Source: Clostridiales bacterium
GTDB taxonomy: Bacteria; Bacillota; Clostridia; Lachnospirales; Lachnospiraceae
Assembly: GCA_019420275.1 (NCBI GenBank)
Contig: JAHZHN010000012.1
Span: forward strand, 1 to 64,000
Length of the DNA stretch: 64,000 nt
Reading direction: 5' to 3'
Part shown: piece by piece, positions 24,882 to 32,931 of the stretch
How the letters are laid out: the number at the start of each line of letters is the position of its first letter
Position numbering within the stretch: the stretch's first letter is position 1
The notes under the pieces: model-generated
Database searches by the model: none
The model's input: the letters and a program-made list of their open reading frames with translations, nothing else
What the model was told of the DNA's origin: nothing
Program-made: the position numbers and the translations under genes

Positions 24882-25322
24882 TTACTCCATAGCAATGATC
24901 TTTACATAAGAAACAGACGCAAGCTGCTCAACCTGCTGAATCATCGCCGATATATTCGTTTGCTCTGAGACAATATCTACACTGACGGTCAGAACTCCTT
25001 TTCCATTGATTGGAATGCTCTGATGAATCGTTAAAATATTCGCATGATACCGGGCAAAAACTCCCAAAATAGAAACCATCACTCCCGGCTGATCCTCAAT
25101 TTCAATGACAAAAGTGATATTCTTTCCCTTTTCCTTTGCATAAAACGGAAAAATATCATCTTTGTATTTGTAATAGGAACTCCTGCTGATTCCTACGCGT
25201 TCTGCCGCCTCCATGACAGACACCGCCTGCTTGGAATCAAGAAGTTTCTGCACTTCCAGTACTTTTAACAAAACTTCCGGAACTGCCTTCTTCTTGATCA
25301 CATAATACTTTGCATCTTCCAT
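24882..25322 (-). CDS. ACT-domain regulatory protein (PheB-like)
   Basis: The protein has 146 residues. An N-terminal helical region contains an HTH-like stretch (SVMEAAERVGISRSSYYKYKDDIF, about 35-58). A C-terminal ACT domain (about 68-146) begins FVIEIEDQPGVMVSILGVFARYHANI. ACT domains bind amino acids, so it is likely a regulator or sensor. It leads the unit ACT, ApgM-like, lysC and has its own promoter. In related genomes homoserine dehydrogenase often follows such a gene. None is present here. Confidence 0.85.
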   Translation of the reverse strand: MEDAKYYVIKKKAVPEVLLKVLEVQKLLDSKQAVSVMEAAERVGISRSSYYKYKDDIFPFYAKEKGKNITFVIEIEDQPGVMVSILGVFARYHANILTIHQSIPINGKGVLTVSVDIVSEQTNISAMIQQVEQLASVSYVKIIAME

Positions 25323-25371
25323 ACGTCTTTCCTTCTTGTATTTCTGTGGTGTACATTTGTCTTTCTACAGA

Positions 25372-25400
25372 ATACTATCACAGATATTTTCCAGAATCAA
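25372..25400 (-). promoter_or_regulatory. Promoter of the ACT/ApgM-like/lysC operon
   Basis: The minus strand shows TTGATT (25400-25395), a 17-base spacer and TAGTAT (25377-25372). The -35 overlaps the last codons of the upstream YdcF-like gene. Confidence 0.55.
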
Positions 25401-26032
25401 TAGGAAATTGGAAGATCTTTCAAACTATATTTCGGTTTCGGTTTTGTTACCTTACATTCCAGCCATGCTTTATCTGCTGCAAAAAAATCTCGAAATCTCT
25501 CATAGTATTCTCTTTGATATCGCCGGGCATCCGCTTTCACACAAAATCCGTCCATATGAAGCTCACTCATCAGAAATCCAGTCCTCTTAAAATATTTTTC
25601 CTGAGTGCAAATTAAAAACCGTTTTCCAAGAAAAGCTTCTCGGCACCGATAAATTGTCGAATAAGTATCTAATCCCCCGTCATCCTCAAAGATATCTTCT
25701 GCCGGTACTCCCTGACGAATCAGATATTTTCTGCCTGCCTGATTTTCTCTTTTTATTCCTGATACTATAATTTTATCTGCCTTCCGATCTTCATATAAAT
25801 CCAAAGCTGCCGTCAGACGATCTTCCAGCGCATAAGACAGCGTACCATCCTGATAAACCAGACATCCCGGCACAATTATAAAATCTGCATGCGGAATTTC
25901 CTGTATCTCTTCCAGGCAGTACGTCTTTCTGCTGTTTTTCAGCCTGTGATTACAAAATAATGTAAAAAGACCACCTGATATTCCTACTGTCATCCCTGCT
26001 GTCAGAAAAAAAACGGTCTTTCCCTTCATCAT
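25397..26032 (-). CDS. YdcF/SanA-like DUF218 membrane protein
   Basis: The start at 26032 is the first of two adjacent ATG codons. It overlaps the prfB stop (ATGA), and the AAGGAG inside the prfB end serves as its binding site. The 211-residue product has one N-terminal membrane helix (about 5-24) and a DUF218 domain (about 48-190) with FIIVPGC, ALEDRLTAAL and KIIVSG motifs and the GLDTYSTIYRC segment. DUF218 proteins such as SanA and YdcF are implicated in envelope processes, but the reaction is not known. Confidence 0.8.
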   Translation of the reverse strand: MMKGKTVFFLTAGMTVGISGGLFTLFCNHRLKNSRKTYCLEEIQEIPHADFIIVPGCLVYQDGTLSYALEDRLTAALDLYEDRKADKIIVSGIKRENQAGRKYLIRQGVPAEDIFEDDGGLDTYSTIYRCREAFLGKRFLICTQEKYFKRTGFLMSELHMDGFCVKADARRYQREYYERFRDFFAADKAWLECKVTKPKPKYSLKDLPISY

Positions 26033-27156
26033 TCTCCTTCTTTCTGCTGATTCTGCTGATTTTCCCACGCAAGATACGCATTCATGAAAGAATCAAGATC
26101 TCCATCCAAAACGGCAGATGGATTTCCGCTTTCTTCATTGGTCCTATGATCCTTTACCATTGTATACGGCTGCAGAACATAAGAACGGATCTGACTTCCC
26201 CATCCATTATCAGATACATCTCCTCGGATATCAGACAGTTTTTCCAGATGCTGCTGCTCCTTTAATAAAAACAGCTTTGTTTTTAACATTTTCATGGCTT
26301 GGTCTTTATTTTTGTGCTGAGAGCGCTCATTCTGACATTGTACAACAATCCCTGTCGGAATATGGGTAATACGGATTGCGGAATCTGTCTTATTGATATG
26401 CTGTCCGCCGGCTCCGCTGGCCCGGTAAGTATCTATGCGAATATCCTCATCTGCGATTTCCACTTCCAAATCTTCCTCTATCTCCGGCATAACATCACAG
26501 GATGCAAACGACGTCTGCCTTTTTCCTGCCGCGTTAAACGGCGAAATTCTTACCAGACGATGCACTCCTCTTTCAGAGCGCAGATATCCAAAGGCATTCT
26601 CTCCCTTTATTTTTACCGTTACGGACTTAATTCCGGCTTCTTCCCCATCCAGATAATCCAGAACTTCTGTGGCATATCCTTTTTTTCCAGCCCATCTGGT
26701 ATACATCCGGTAAAGCATGCTTACCCAGTCACATGATTCTGTTCCTCCTGCTCCAGCATGAAGGGTCAAAATGGCATTGTTTTTATCATACTCTCCTGTC
26801 AAAAGAGTGGAAATACGAAGTCTCTCATATTCTTCCTGAAAACGATCCACCGTATCCTGTGCCTCTGCGGCAAGCTCTTTATCCTCCTCTTCTTCTGCCA
26901 TATCAATTAAAACTTCCGCATCTTCAAACTTAGTTTTTAACTCTTCATATTCTTCTACTACATTTTTTAAACTTTTGACTTCTTTCATGACCTTCTGAGA
27001 TTCCTCCACATTGTCCCAAAATCCCGGGGCTTCCATGGATTGTTCCAGCTGATCGATCCGATCTCTTTTCGCTTCTAACGCAAGAGAACCACTGAGGTCC
27101 TCCAGTGGTTCTCGAAAAGAGTTTAAAGTATATTTTAATTGTTCTAACTCAATCAC
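26029..27156 (-). CDS. prfB: Peptide chain release factor 2
   Basis: RF2 reads UGA and UAA stop codons. The anticodon-like SPF tripeptide is in RISPFN, and the catalytic GGQ in SGAGGQHINK. I place the start at a GTG (27156) with AAGGAG 7 bases upstream, giving about 375 residues beginning VIELEQLKYTLNSF. Many prfB genes have an in-frame UGA near codon 25 with a CTT slippery codon. Here the same place reads TCT CTT GCG TTA, so no frameshift is needed. It follows secA by 11 bases. Confidence 0.96.
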   Translation of the reverse strand: MIELEQLKYTLNSFREPLEDLSGSLALEAKRDRIDQLEQSMEAPGFWDNVEESQKVMKEVKSLKNVVEEYEELKTKFEDAEVLIDMAEEEEDKELAAEAQDTVDRFQEEYERLRISTLLTGEYDKNNAILTLHAGAGGTESCDWVSMLYRMYTRWAGKKGYATEVLDYLDGEEAGIKSVTVKIKGENAFGYLRSERGVHRLVRISPFNAAGKRQTSFASCDVMPEIEEDLEVEIADEDIRIDTYRASGAGGQHINKTDSAIRITHIPTGIVVQCQNERSQHKNKDQAMKMLKTKLFLLKEQQHLEKLSDIRGDVSDNGWGSQIRSYVLQPYTMVKDHRTNEESGNPSAVLDGDLDSFMNAYLAWENQQNQQKEGE

Positions 27157-27167
27157 TGATAAACTCC

Positions 27168-29741
27168 TTATTTGTTGTTTTTGCCGCAGCAATTCTTATA
27201 TTTCTTTCCGCTTCCGCAAGGGCAAGGATCATTTCTTCCTACCTTGGCACCTTTTCTCACATAAGGCGTCCTTGGTCCGTCTACGTCCTTGTTGGTTCCT
27301 GTAATCTTCGGTGCTTCTTCCTTTTCAATCTTTTGTTCAATCTGTACATGGAACAGAGCACCTGCTGTCTCTTCCTGAATGGCCTTGATCATATCATTAA
27401 ACATATCAAATCCAACCAGGCGGTATTCTACAACCGGATCTCTCTGGCCATATGCCTGCATTCCGATTCCTTCCCTCAGCTGATCCATATCGTCAATATG
27501 ATCCATCCACTTACGGTCAATCACTTTCAGAAGAATGATACGCTCAATCTCCCGCAGATCAAATCCCTCAAATTCTTTTTCCTTCTGTTCATACAGATCA
27601 ACCGTTTCCTGCTGAAGTCTCTCGATCAGTTTTTCAACTTTCTTAGATTTCTTTTCTTCTTCCGTAAGTTCAATCTTCTTCAGAGGAATGATTGGCAGCA
27701 GTTCCGCATTGAGTGCAGCCATATCCCACTCTTCCGGAGACAATTCATTGCTGATAACTTGTCTTACCCGGTTCTCTACCGTGTCTTTCATCATCTTCAG
27801 AACAGATTTTTTCATATTGTCACCGTCCAAAACTCGGCGGCGTTCTTTATAAATTACTTCTCTCTGATCGTTGTTGACCCTGTCGTAATCCAGCAGGTTC
27901 TTACGTATTCCAAAGTTATTGTTCTCAATCTTTTTCTGTGCTTTTTCAATGGTCCTGCTGATGGATTTATGCTGGATTTCTTCTCCTTCCGGAATACCAA
28001 GAGCATTATATATTGTAATCATCCTCTCAGATCCAAACAAACGCATCAAATCGTCTTCCAAAGACAAGTAGAATTTGGATTCTCCCGGATCTCCCTGACG
28101 TCCGGCACGTCCTCTCAGCTGATTATCAATTCGCCGAGACTCATGACGTTCTGTTCCGATGATCTTTAATCCTCCGAGTTCTGCAACACCCTCTTCCAGC
28201 ACGATATCCGTACCACGTCCTGCCATGTTGGTCGCAATGGTAACTGCTCCGATTTCACCGGCATGAGAAACTATCTCCGCTTCTTTTTCATGGAATTTTG
28301 CATTCAATACACTGTGCTTGATGTTGCGTTTTTTCAGCATCTTGGATAATTCCTCCGATGTCTCGATTGTGATCGTACCAACCAGCACCGGCTGTCCTTT
28401 TTTATGGGACTCGATAATGTCATTTACAACGGCATTCATCTTTTCACGTTTTGTCTTATAAATAGCATCGTCATGATCTATACGGATGACCGGCTTATTT
28501 GTCGGAATCACAACAACATCCATTCCATAAATCTCACGGAATTCCTGTTCCTCTGTCTGCGCTGTACCTGTCATACCCGCCTTCTTGTTGTATTTATTAA
28601 AGAAATTCTGGAATGTGATGGTTGCCAGCGTCTTAGATTCCCTCTTCACTTTTACATGCTCTTTTGCCTCAATTGCCTGATGCAGGCCATCGGAATAACG
28701 TCTTCCCGGCATAATTCGTCCGGTAAATTCATCAACGATCAGCACCTCATCATCCTTTACTACGTAATCTTTATCCTTAAACATCAGGTTGTGAGCTCTC
28801 AGGGCAAGGATGATATTATGCTGGATTGCCAGATTGTCCGGATCTGCCAGGTTCTCAATATGGAAAAAGTCTTCTACCTTTTTCACACCTTCAGCCGTCA
28901 GCATAATCTGTTTATCTTTCTCGTTTACAAGAAAATCTCCATCTTCCTCGATATCTTCATTCATCAGAATATCCATCTTGGAAAGTTCACCGTCGGAACT
29001 TCCTCTTTCCATCTTGCGGGCCAGAATATCACAGGCACGGTAAAGCTCTGTGGACTTATTGCTCTGCCCGGAAATAATCAATGGTGTTCTTGCCTCATCG
29101 ATCAGTACAGAATCGACCTCATCCACAATAGCATAATTCAGATCTCTTTGAACCAAATCCTTTTTATCAATGACCATGTTATCTCTCAGATAATCAAATC
29201 CAAGTTCATTATTTGTAATATAAGTAATGTCACACTGATAAGCCAATCTTCTCGCGTCACTGTTCATATCATTGGTCACTACACCGACACTGAGTCCCAG
29301 GAATTTGTGTACCTGTCCCATCCACTGGGCATCACGGGTTGCCAGATAATCATTGACCGTAACAATATGAACGCCTTTTCCTTCCAGGGCATTCAAATAC
29401 GCCGGGAGCGTTGCTACCAGTGTTTTTCCTTCACCAGTACGCATCTCTGCAATTCGTCCCTGATGAAGAATAATTCCGCCGATGAGCTGTACTCGGTAAT
29501 GCTTCATTCCAATGGTACGGCTGCTGGCTTCACGAACAACTGCAAAAGCCTCCGGGAGCAGATCATCCAAATTCTCTCCCATTTCCAGCCGCTCTTTGAA
29601 TTCTTCCGTCTTATGTTTCAGTTCTTCATCAGACAATTTCTGCATTTCTTCATCTAATGCTTCAATCTTATCTACTGTCTTGCTGATTCTCTTGATCTCC
29701 TTATCGCTATGAGAACCAAAAACCTTATCTAATAAACTCAT
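27168..29741 (-). CDS. secA: Preprotein translocase ATPase SecA
   Basis: SecA drives export of unfolded proteins through SecYEG. The 857-residue protein has Walker A MRTGEGKTLVA (near 101-111), the DEAD-like second motif in VDEVDSVLID, a motor domain with GRAGRQGDPG, and the C-terminal zinc tail NDPCPCGSGKKYKNCC that binds SecB or ribosomes in other species. The length is standard for clostridial SecA1. It has its own promoter and is co-transcribed with prfB and the YdcF-like gene. Confidence 0.98.
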   Translation of the reverse strand: MSLLDKVFGSHSDKEIKRISKTVDKIEALDEEMQKLSDEELKHKTEEFKERLEMGENLDDLLPEAFAVVREASSRTIGMKHYRVQLIGGIILHQGRIAEMRTGEGKTLVATLPAYLNALEGKGVHIVTVNDYLATRDAQWMGQVHKFLGLSVGVVTNDMNSDARRLAYQCDITYITNNELGFDYLRDNMVIDKKDLVQRDLNYAIVDEVDSVLIDEARTPLIISGQSNKSTELYRACDILARKMERGSSDGELSKMDILMNEDIEEDGDFLVNEKDKQIMLTAEGVKKVEDFFHIENLADPDNLAIQHNIILALRAHNLMFKDKDYVVKDDEVLIVDEFTGRIMPGRRYSDGLHQAIEAKEHVKVKRESKTLATITFQNFFNKYNKKAGMTGTAQTEEQEFREIYGMDVVVIPTNKPVIRIDHDDAIYKTKREKMNAVVNDIIESHKKGQPVLVGTITIETSEELSKMLKKRNIKHSVLNAKFHEKEAEIVSHAGEIGAVTIATNMAGRGTDIVLEEGVAELGGLKIIGTERHESRRIDNQLRGRAGRQGDPGESKFYLSLEDDLMRLFGSERMITIYNALGIPEGEEIQHKSISRTIEKAQKKIENNNFGIRKNLLDYDRVNNDQREVIYKERRRVLDGDNMKKSVLKMMKDTVENRVRQVISNELSPEEWDMAALNAELLPIIPLKKIELTEEEKKSKKVEKLIERLQQETVDLYEQKEKEFEGFDLREIERIILLKVIDRKWMDHIDDMDQLREGIGMQAYGQRDPVVEYRLVGFDMFNDMIKAIQEETAGALFHVQIEQKIEKEEAPKITGTNKDVDGPRTPYVRKGAKVGRNDPCPCGSGKKYKNCCGKNNK

Positions 29742-29816
29742 TTCTTATTCTCCTAACTTCTCAATGTCCATACATGGTTCTATTTCCTCTCTTTACAGCA
29801 ATATATAGACTGTTGT

Positions 29817-29845
29817 ATTGTAACACTTCTAAATATAAGACGCAA
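29817..29845 (-). promoter_or_regulatory. Promoter of secA
   Basis: The minus strand shows TTGCGT (29845-29840), a 17-base spacer and TACAAT (29822-29817), about 75 bases before the start codon. Confidence 0.55.
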
Positions 29846-29887
29846 GTTAACAACCTGTAAATTTTCAAATTTCTTTTTCCTCTGCAC

Positions 29888-29919
29888 AGAAAAAAAGAGA
29901 GGTCCAAAGACCTCTCTTT
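29888..29919 (-). terminator. Terminator downstream of hpf
   Basis: A perfect 11-bp stem AAAGAGAGGTC/GACCTCTCTTT with a 4-base loop is followed by a T run on the minus strand, about 12 bases after the hpf stop. Confidence 0.92.
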
Positions 29920-29931
29920 CAGTGACGCAGC

Positions 29932-30462
29932 TTAAAATTCCGGTTCAATCAAACCGTATGTATTTCCTTTTCGTTTGTAAACTACATTGACTTCAAAGGT
30001 ATCGGAATTCCGGAATACGAAAAAGTCATGTCCCAGAAGTTCCATCTGGATGCAGGCTTCTTCAACATCCATCGGTTTGATCGCAAACTTCTTGCTCCTG
30101 ATGATACGGATCTCATCATCTTCTTCATCGTCTTCCATATCCATAAATTCCTGTCTGAAGCTGGTTCCCTCATGCTTCTGATTCATCAATCTCGTCTTAT
30201 ATCTGCGGATCTGACGCTCGATTACATCAACTACAAGATCAATTGATACATACATATCCTCGCTGTCTTCCTCCGCACGGATAATATGGCCTTTCATAGG
30301 AATGGTAACTTCTATCTTCTGTCTTCCTTTTTGAACACTGAGGGTAACATTAACGATCGTATCATCTACCAGATACTTGTCAAGCCGTCCAAGCTTTTCC
30401 TCCACTGCTGCTCTGATTCCTTCGGTGACCTCAATGTTCTTTCCACTAATAATGAACTTCAT
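29932..30462 (-). CDS. hpf: Ribosome hibernation promoting factor, long form
   Basis: Long HPF dimerises 70S ribosomes into 100S particles in resting cells. I start at the ATG at 30462 (AAAGGAG 9 bases upstream), giving 176 residues. The N-terminal HPF/YfiA fold covers about 1-95 (KFIISGKNIEVTEGIRAAVEEK). An acidic linker covers about 110-120. The C-terminal dimerisation domain covers about 122-176 (IIRSKKFAIKPMDVEEACIQMELLGHDFFVFRN). It is monocistronic, flanked by a DnaA-box cluster upstream and a terminator downstream. Confidence 0.95.
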   Translation of the reverse strand: MKFIISGKNIEVTEGIRAAVEEKLGRLDKYLVDDTIVNVTLSVQKGRQKIEVTIPMKGHIIRAEEDSEDMYVSIDLVVDVIERQIRRYKTRLMNQKHEGTSFRQEFMDMEDDEEDDEIRIIRSKKFAIKPMDVEEACIQMELLGHDFFVFRNSDTFEVNVVYKRKGNTYGLIEPEF

Positions 30463-30814
30463 GGCTCCCAACTCCTTTACTTTTAATGTAAATTTATTAT
30501 AACATATAACCCCTGCCAATGAAACAAAATCTTTTTGGAAATACTACACAAAACAAATGTTTCCTTTTTCTGGTTTTTAACAATCGATTTTTGTCGATAA
30601 CAAACTGTGGATAATGTGGATAACTTTGTGTATAACTATTTTTTGGCTTTCCTGCGTGTTTTTTCATGTGGATAACTTTGTGTATATCATGTGATGTTTT
30701 TTTTCAAATACTTCTTGTATTCTTTGCTCTTATACATCTATCACAAATCGTAAAAAAACCCTTGATTTTTAATTTTTTAGTCACCAAGAAATTTTCATTA
30801 AAATTATCTGAAAA
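30463..30814. other. AT-rich gene-free gap between hpf and trxB
   Basis: This 352-bp gap has no credible reading frame. It holds a perfect TATAAT for hpf (minus strand, near 30497-30502), the DnaA-box cluster at 30606-30687 and a very A/T-rich stretch at 30690-30800 with runs of T. I see no terminator hairpin for trxB. Confidence 0.7.
30606..30687. repeat. Cluster of DnaA boxes
   Basis: TGTGGATAA, the complement of the consensus DnaA box TTATCCACA, occurs exactly at 30606-30614, 30615-30623 and 30667-30675. One-mismatch TGTGTATAA is at 30627-30635 and a weaker TGTGTATAT at 30679-30687. All point the same way. A 20-base unit (TGTGGATAACTTTGTGTATA) is repeated 52 bp apart. Confidence 0.8.
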
Positions 30815-31735
30815 TTATATTTTTTGAAGATAGCGCTCCACTGACTGCACACAATTAGCTCCATCTGCAACCGCAGTCACCACTTGACGAAGGTTTTTAG
30901 TTCTTCCATCCCCACCTGCGAAAATTCCCGGCAGATTGGTGACTCCATCTTCTCCTGCTTTGATATAACCCTGATCATCCATTTCAAGACGTCCTTTCAG
31001 CAGATCAGAAACCGGCTTTGTTCCCACGGCAATAAAAATTCCATCCACCTGCAGCGTCTTATCCACATGACTATCCACATTTTCGATCTGTATGCTCTCA
31101 ACTTTATGTTCACCGTCGATTTTTGTCACTACACTATTCCACAAGATTTCAATTTTTTCATTGTTTTTCACCTGTTCTTGAAGAATTTTTGCTCCTCGAA
31201 GTTCATCTCTTCGATGAATCAAATACACTTTATCACACATCCTGCTTAAAAAGATTGCATCCTCCAGTGCCACATCTCCGCCGCCGACAACTGCCGTAAC
31301 CTTATTCCTGAAAAATGCTCCGTCGCATGTGGCACAGTAAGAAACTCCCATACCGGCAAGCTCCTGCTCACCTGGCACTCCTAATGTACGGTGAACCGCC
31401 CCTGTAGCCAGGATCACTGTTTTCGTCTGAATCTTTTCTCCTTCTTTGAGAATGATTTCCTTCACATCTCCATCGGGCATAATATCTGTCACTTCCGCCA
31501 CTCTGGTCTCAATCCCCAGTTCTTTAGCATGCTCCGCAAATTTATTGCTCAGTTCCATCCCATTGGTCTTGGGAATCCCAGGATAATTGTCTACTTCATA
31601 AGTCTGGATCACCTGTCCTCCCGGCATATATTCCTTCTCCAGCAAAAGACTGTCCAGCATCGCTCTTTTAGCATAAATTGCAGCCGCCATTCCCGCCGGT
31701 CCAGATCCAATAATAACCAGATCATAAATTTTCAT
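30815..31735 (-). CDS. trxB: Thioredoxin-disulfide reductase
   Basis: TrxB passes electrons from NADPH through FAD to thioredoxin. The FAD-binding IIGSGPAGMAAA is at 8-19, the redox CATC near 134-137, the NADPH-site GGGDVALEDA near 150-159 and the C-terminal FAD segment FAGGDGRTKNLRQ near 273-285. The length of 306 is usual. TATAAT lies about 45 bases upstream of the ATG. No thioredoxin gene adjoins it. Confidence 0.96.
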   Translation of the reverse strand: MKIYDLVIIGSGPAGMAAAIYAKRAMLDSLLLEKEYMPGGQVIQTYEVDNYPGIPKTNGMELSNKFAEHAKELGIETRVAEVTDIMPDGDVKEIILKEGEKIQTKTVILATGAVHRTLGVPGEQELAGMGVSYCATCDGAFFRNKVTAVVGGGDVALEDAIFLSRMCDKVYLIHRRDELRGAKILQEQVKNNEKIEILWNSVVTKIDGEHKVESIQIENVDSHVDKTLQVDGIFIAVGTKPVSDLLKGRLEMDDQGYIKAGEDGVTNLPGIFAGGDGRTKNLRQVVTAVADGANCVQSVERYLQKI

Positions 31736-31878
31736 CTCTACTCATCTCCTTTTCTTTCATCTTTCTATCATTATACCTTATCCCAAACCACAATTCCATA
31801 TTCACACCGCTTCCAGGTTCATATCACCCTCCAGTATTTCATCCGTGAATTTTCATTTTGATATTTTTCTAAATATTG

Positions 31879-31907
31879 TTGACTTTTTATAATATATGTT
31901 TTATTAT
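31879..31907 (+). promoter_or_regulatory. Promoter of sdpR-sdpI
   Basis: TTGACT (31879-31884), a 17-base spacer and TATTAT (31902-31907) lie 39 bases before the sdpR start codon. Confidence 0.75.
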
Positions 31908-31925
31908 TTAGATAATCTTCTAAAT
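31906..31925. promoter_or_regulatory. Palindromic operator candidate for SdpR
   Basis: ATTTAGA-TAATCT-TCTAAAT is a perfect 7-bp inverted repeat with a 6-base centre. It overlaps the -10 hexamer of the sdpR promoter, where a repressor would block transcription. ArsR-family regulators such as SdpR bind sites of this size and symmetry. Confidence 0.65.
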
Positions 31926-31946
31926 GTTTTTTAAAGAGGTGATTAT

Positions 31947-32240
31947 TTGGGATTTCAGAAAACTTTTAAAGCATTGTCCGACGGTACCCGCCGGAAGATT
32001 TTAAATCTTCTCAAACAAGGATCTCTGTCCGCCGGAGAGATTGGACAGCACTTTGAGATGACAGGGGCTACCATCTCACACCATTTAAGTATATTAAAAG
32101 ATGCCGGTTTGGTGACCGATGAAAAACGCGGAAAATATGTTTATTATGAACTAAATCTATCCGTCCTGGAAGAACTCATCAACTGGCTCCAAGACTTTAA
32201 GGAGGATTTATCTTATGAGAAAAATGATCAAGAGAAATAA
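31947..32240 (+). CDS. ArsR-family autorepressor SdpR-like
   Basis: This is a 97-residue winged-helix protein with KALSDGTRRKILNLLKQGSLSAGEIGQHF (about 7-35) and the recognition helix in TGATISHHLSILKDAGLV (about 39-56). It lacks metal-binding cysteines, as in SdpR. The start is TTG at 31947, preceded by AAGAGGTG. In Bacillus SdpR represses its own operon until membrane-bound SdpI, occupied by the toxin SdpC, sequesters it. The gene overlaps the sdpI-like gene by 26 bases, supporting the same pairing. Confidence 0.85.
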   Translation: MGFQKTFKALSDGTRRKILNLLKQGSLSAGEIGQHFEMTGATISHHLSILKDAGLVTDEKRGKYVYYELNLSVLEELINWLQDFKEDLSYEKNDQEK

Positions 32241-32862
32241 ACTTTGTTTTGTGATTTTCTTATTTTCTATTTTGCTTGCTGCTGCAGTCTTTCCTTTTCT
32301 GGATGACCGTATTCCAATTCACTGGAATATGTCCGGTGAAATCGATGGATATGGAAACAAATTCTGGATTTTTATGGAACCACTGATGATGCTGTTCCTC
32401 ACGATTCTTTTGGACATAACTAGAAAAATCGATCCTCAAAAGGACAACTACGCAAAATTTCAGAAAAATTTTGACGGCATAAAAGCTGCAGTATGTCTTC
32501 TTCTCCTGCTGATTCAGTTGATCACCACAGCAGTATGCCTCGGCGTCAATCTCCAGGTTCAGGTAATCCTGCCGATTCTAGTTGGAATCCTATTTGTTTA
32601 TCTCGGAAATATGATGCCAAAATTCAAACACAACTATTTTGTCGGCATAAGAACTCCATGGACTCTGGCAGATCCAAAAATCTGGTTTCAGACACATCGT
32701 CTCAGCGGAAAAATATGGTGCGCAGGCGGATTTTTTATCATTCTGTCCGCATTCCTTCCTTCTCCCTTTAACTTTGCAGTTCTTCTGGCTGCCATTTTGA
32801 TCCTTTGTTTTGTGCCGATCCTTTATTCCTATTATATCTATCGCAAACACAAAGATTCATAA
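32215..32862 (+). CDS. SdpI-family membrane protein
   Basis: This is a 215-residue protein with six predicted membrane helices. The N-terminal DUF1648 motif is visible as IPIHWNMSGEIDGYGNKF (about 34-51), and the SdpI core has NYFVGIRTPWTLADPKIWFQTHRLSGKIW (about 141-169). SdpI gives immunity to the SDP killing peptide and relays its presence to SdpR. No SdpC, SdpA or SdpB homologue lies nearby, so this is an orphan immunity-type pair of unknown ligand. It overlaps the regulator gene. Confidence 0.85.
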   Translation: MRKMIKRNKLCFVIFLFSILLAAAVFPFLDDRIPIHWNMSGEIDGYGNKFWIFMEPLMMLFLTILLDITRKIDPQKDNYAKFQKNFDGIKAAVCLLLLLIQLITTAVCLGVNLQVQVILPILVGILFVYLGNMMPKFKHNYFVGIRTPWTLADPKIWFQTHRLSGKIWCAGGFFIILSAFLPSPFNFAVLLAAILILCFVPILYSYYIYRKHKDS

Positions 32863-32903
32863 ACATTTTACTTATTTTTCATCCGCTGGTGAATATTCTG
32901 TGA

Positions 32904-32909
32904 TATACT
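32904..32909 (+). promoter_or_regulatory. Extended -10 promoter of the rpiR-like gene
   Basis: TGATATACT is an extended -10 (TG, one base, TATACT) 22 bases before the start codon. No good -35 is present. Confidence 0.4.
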
Positions 32910-32931
32910 TTCGGCAGGAGGAAGTAACACT

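Noticed and set aside
28404..29657. A 417-codon plus-strand frame, and another at 27105-28169, opposite secA
   Set aside because: Both lie wholly antisense to secA, which has complete family motifs. Their translations are Phe/Ile/His-rich with no domain-like order, as expected of antisense shadow frames.
30606..30687. Chromosomal replication origin
   Set aside because: The DnaA boxes are real matches, but dnaA, dnaN, rpmH and similar origin markers are absent and gene orientation does not switch here. A secondary DnaA-binding cluster fits better.
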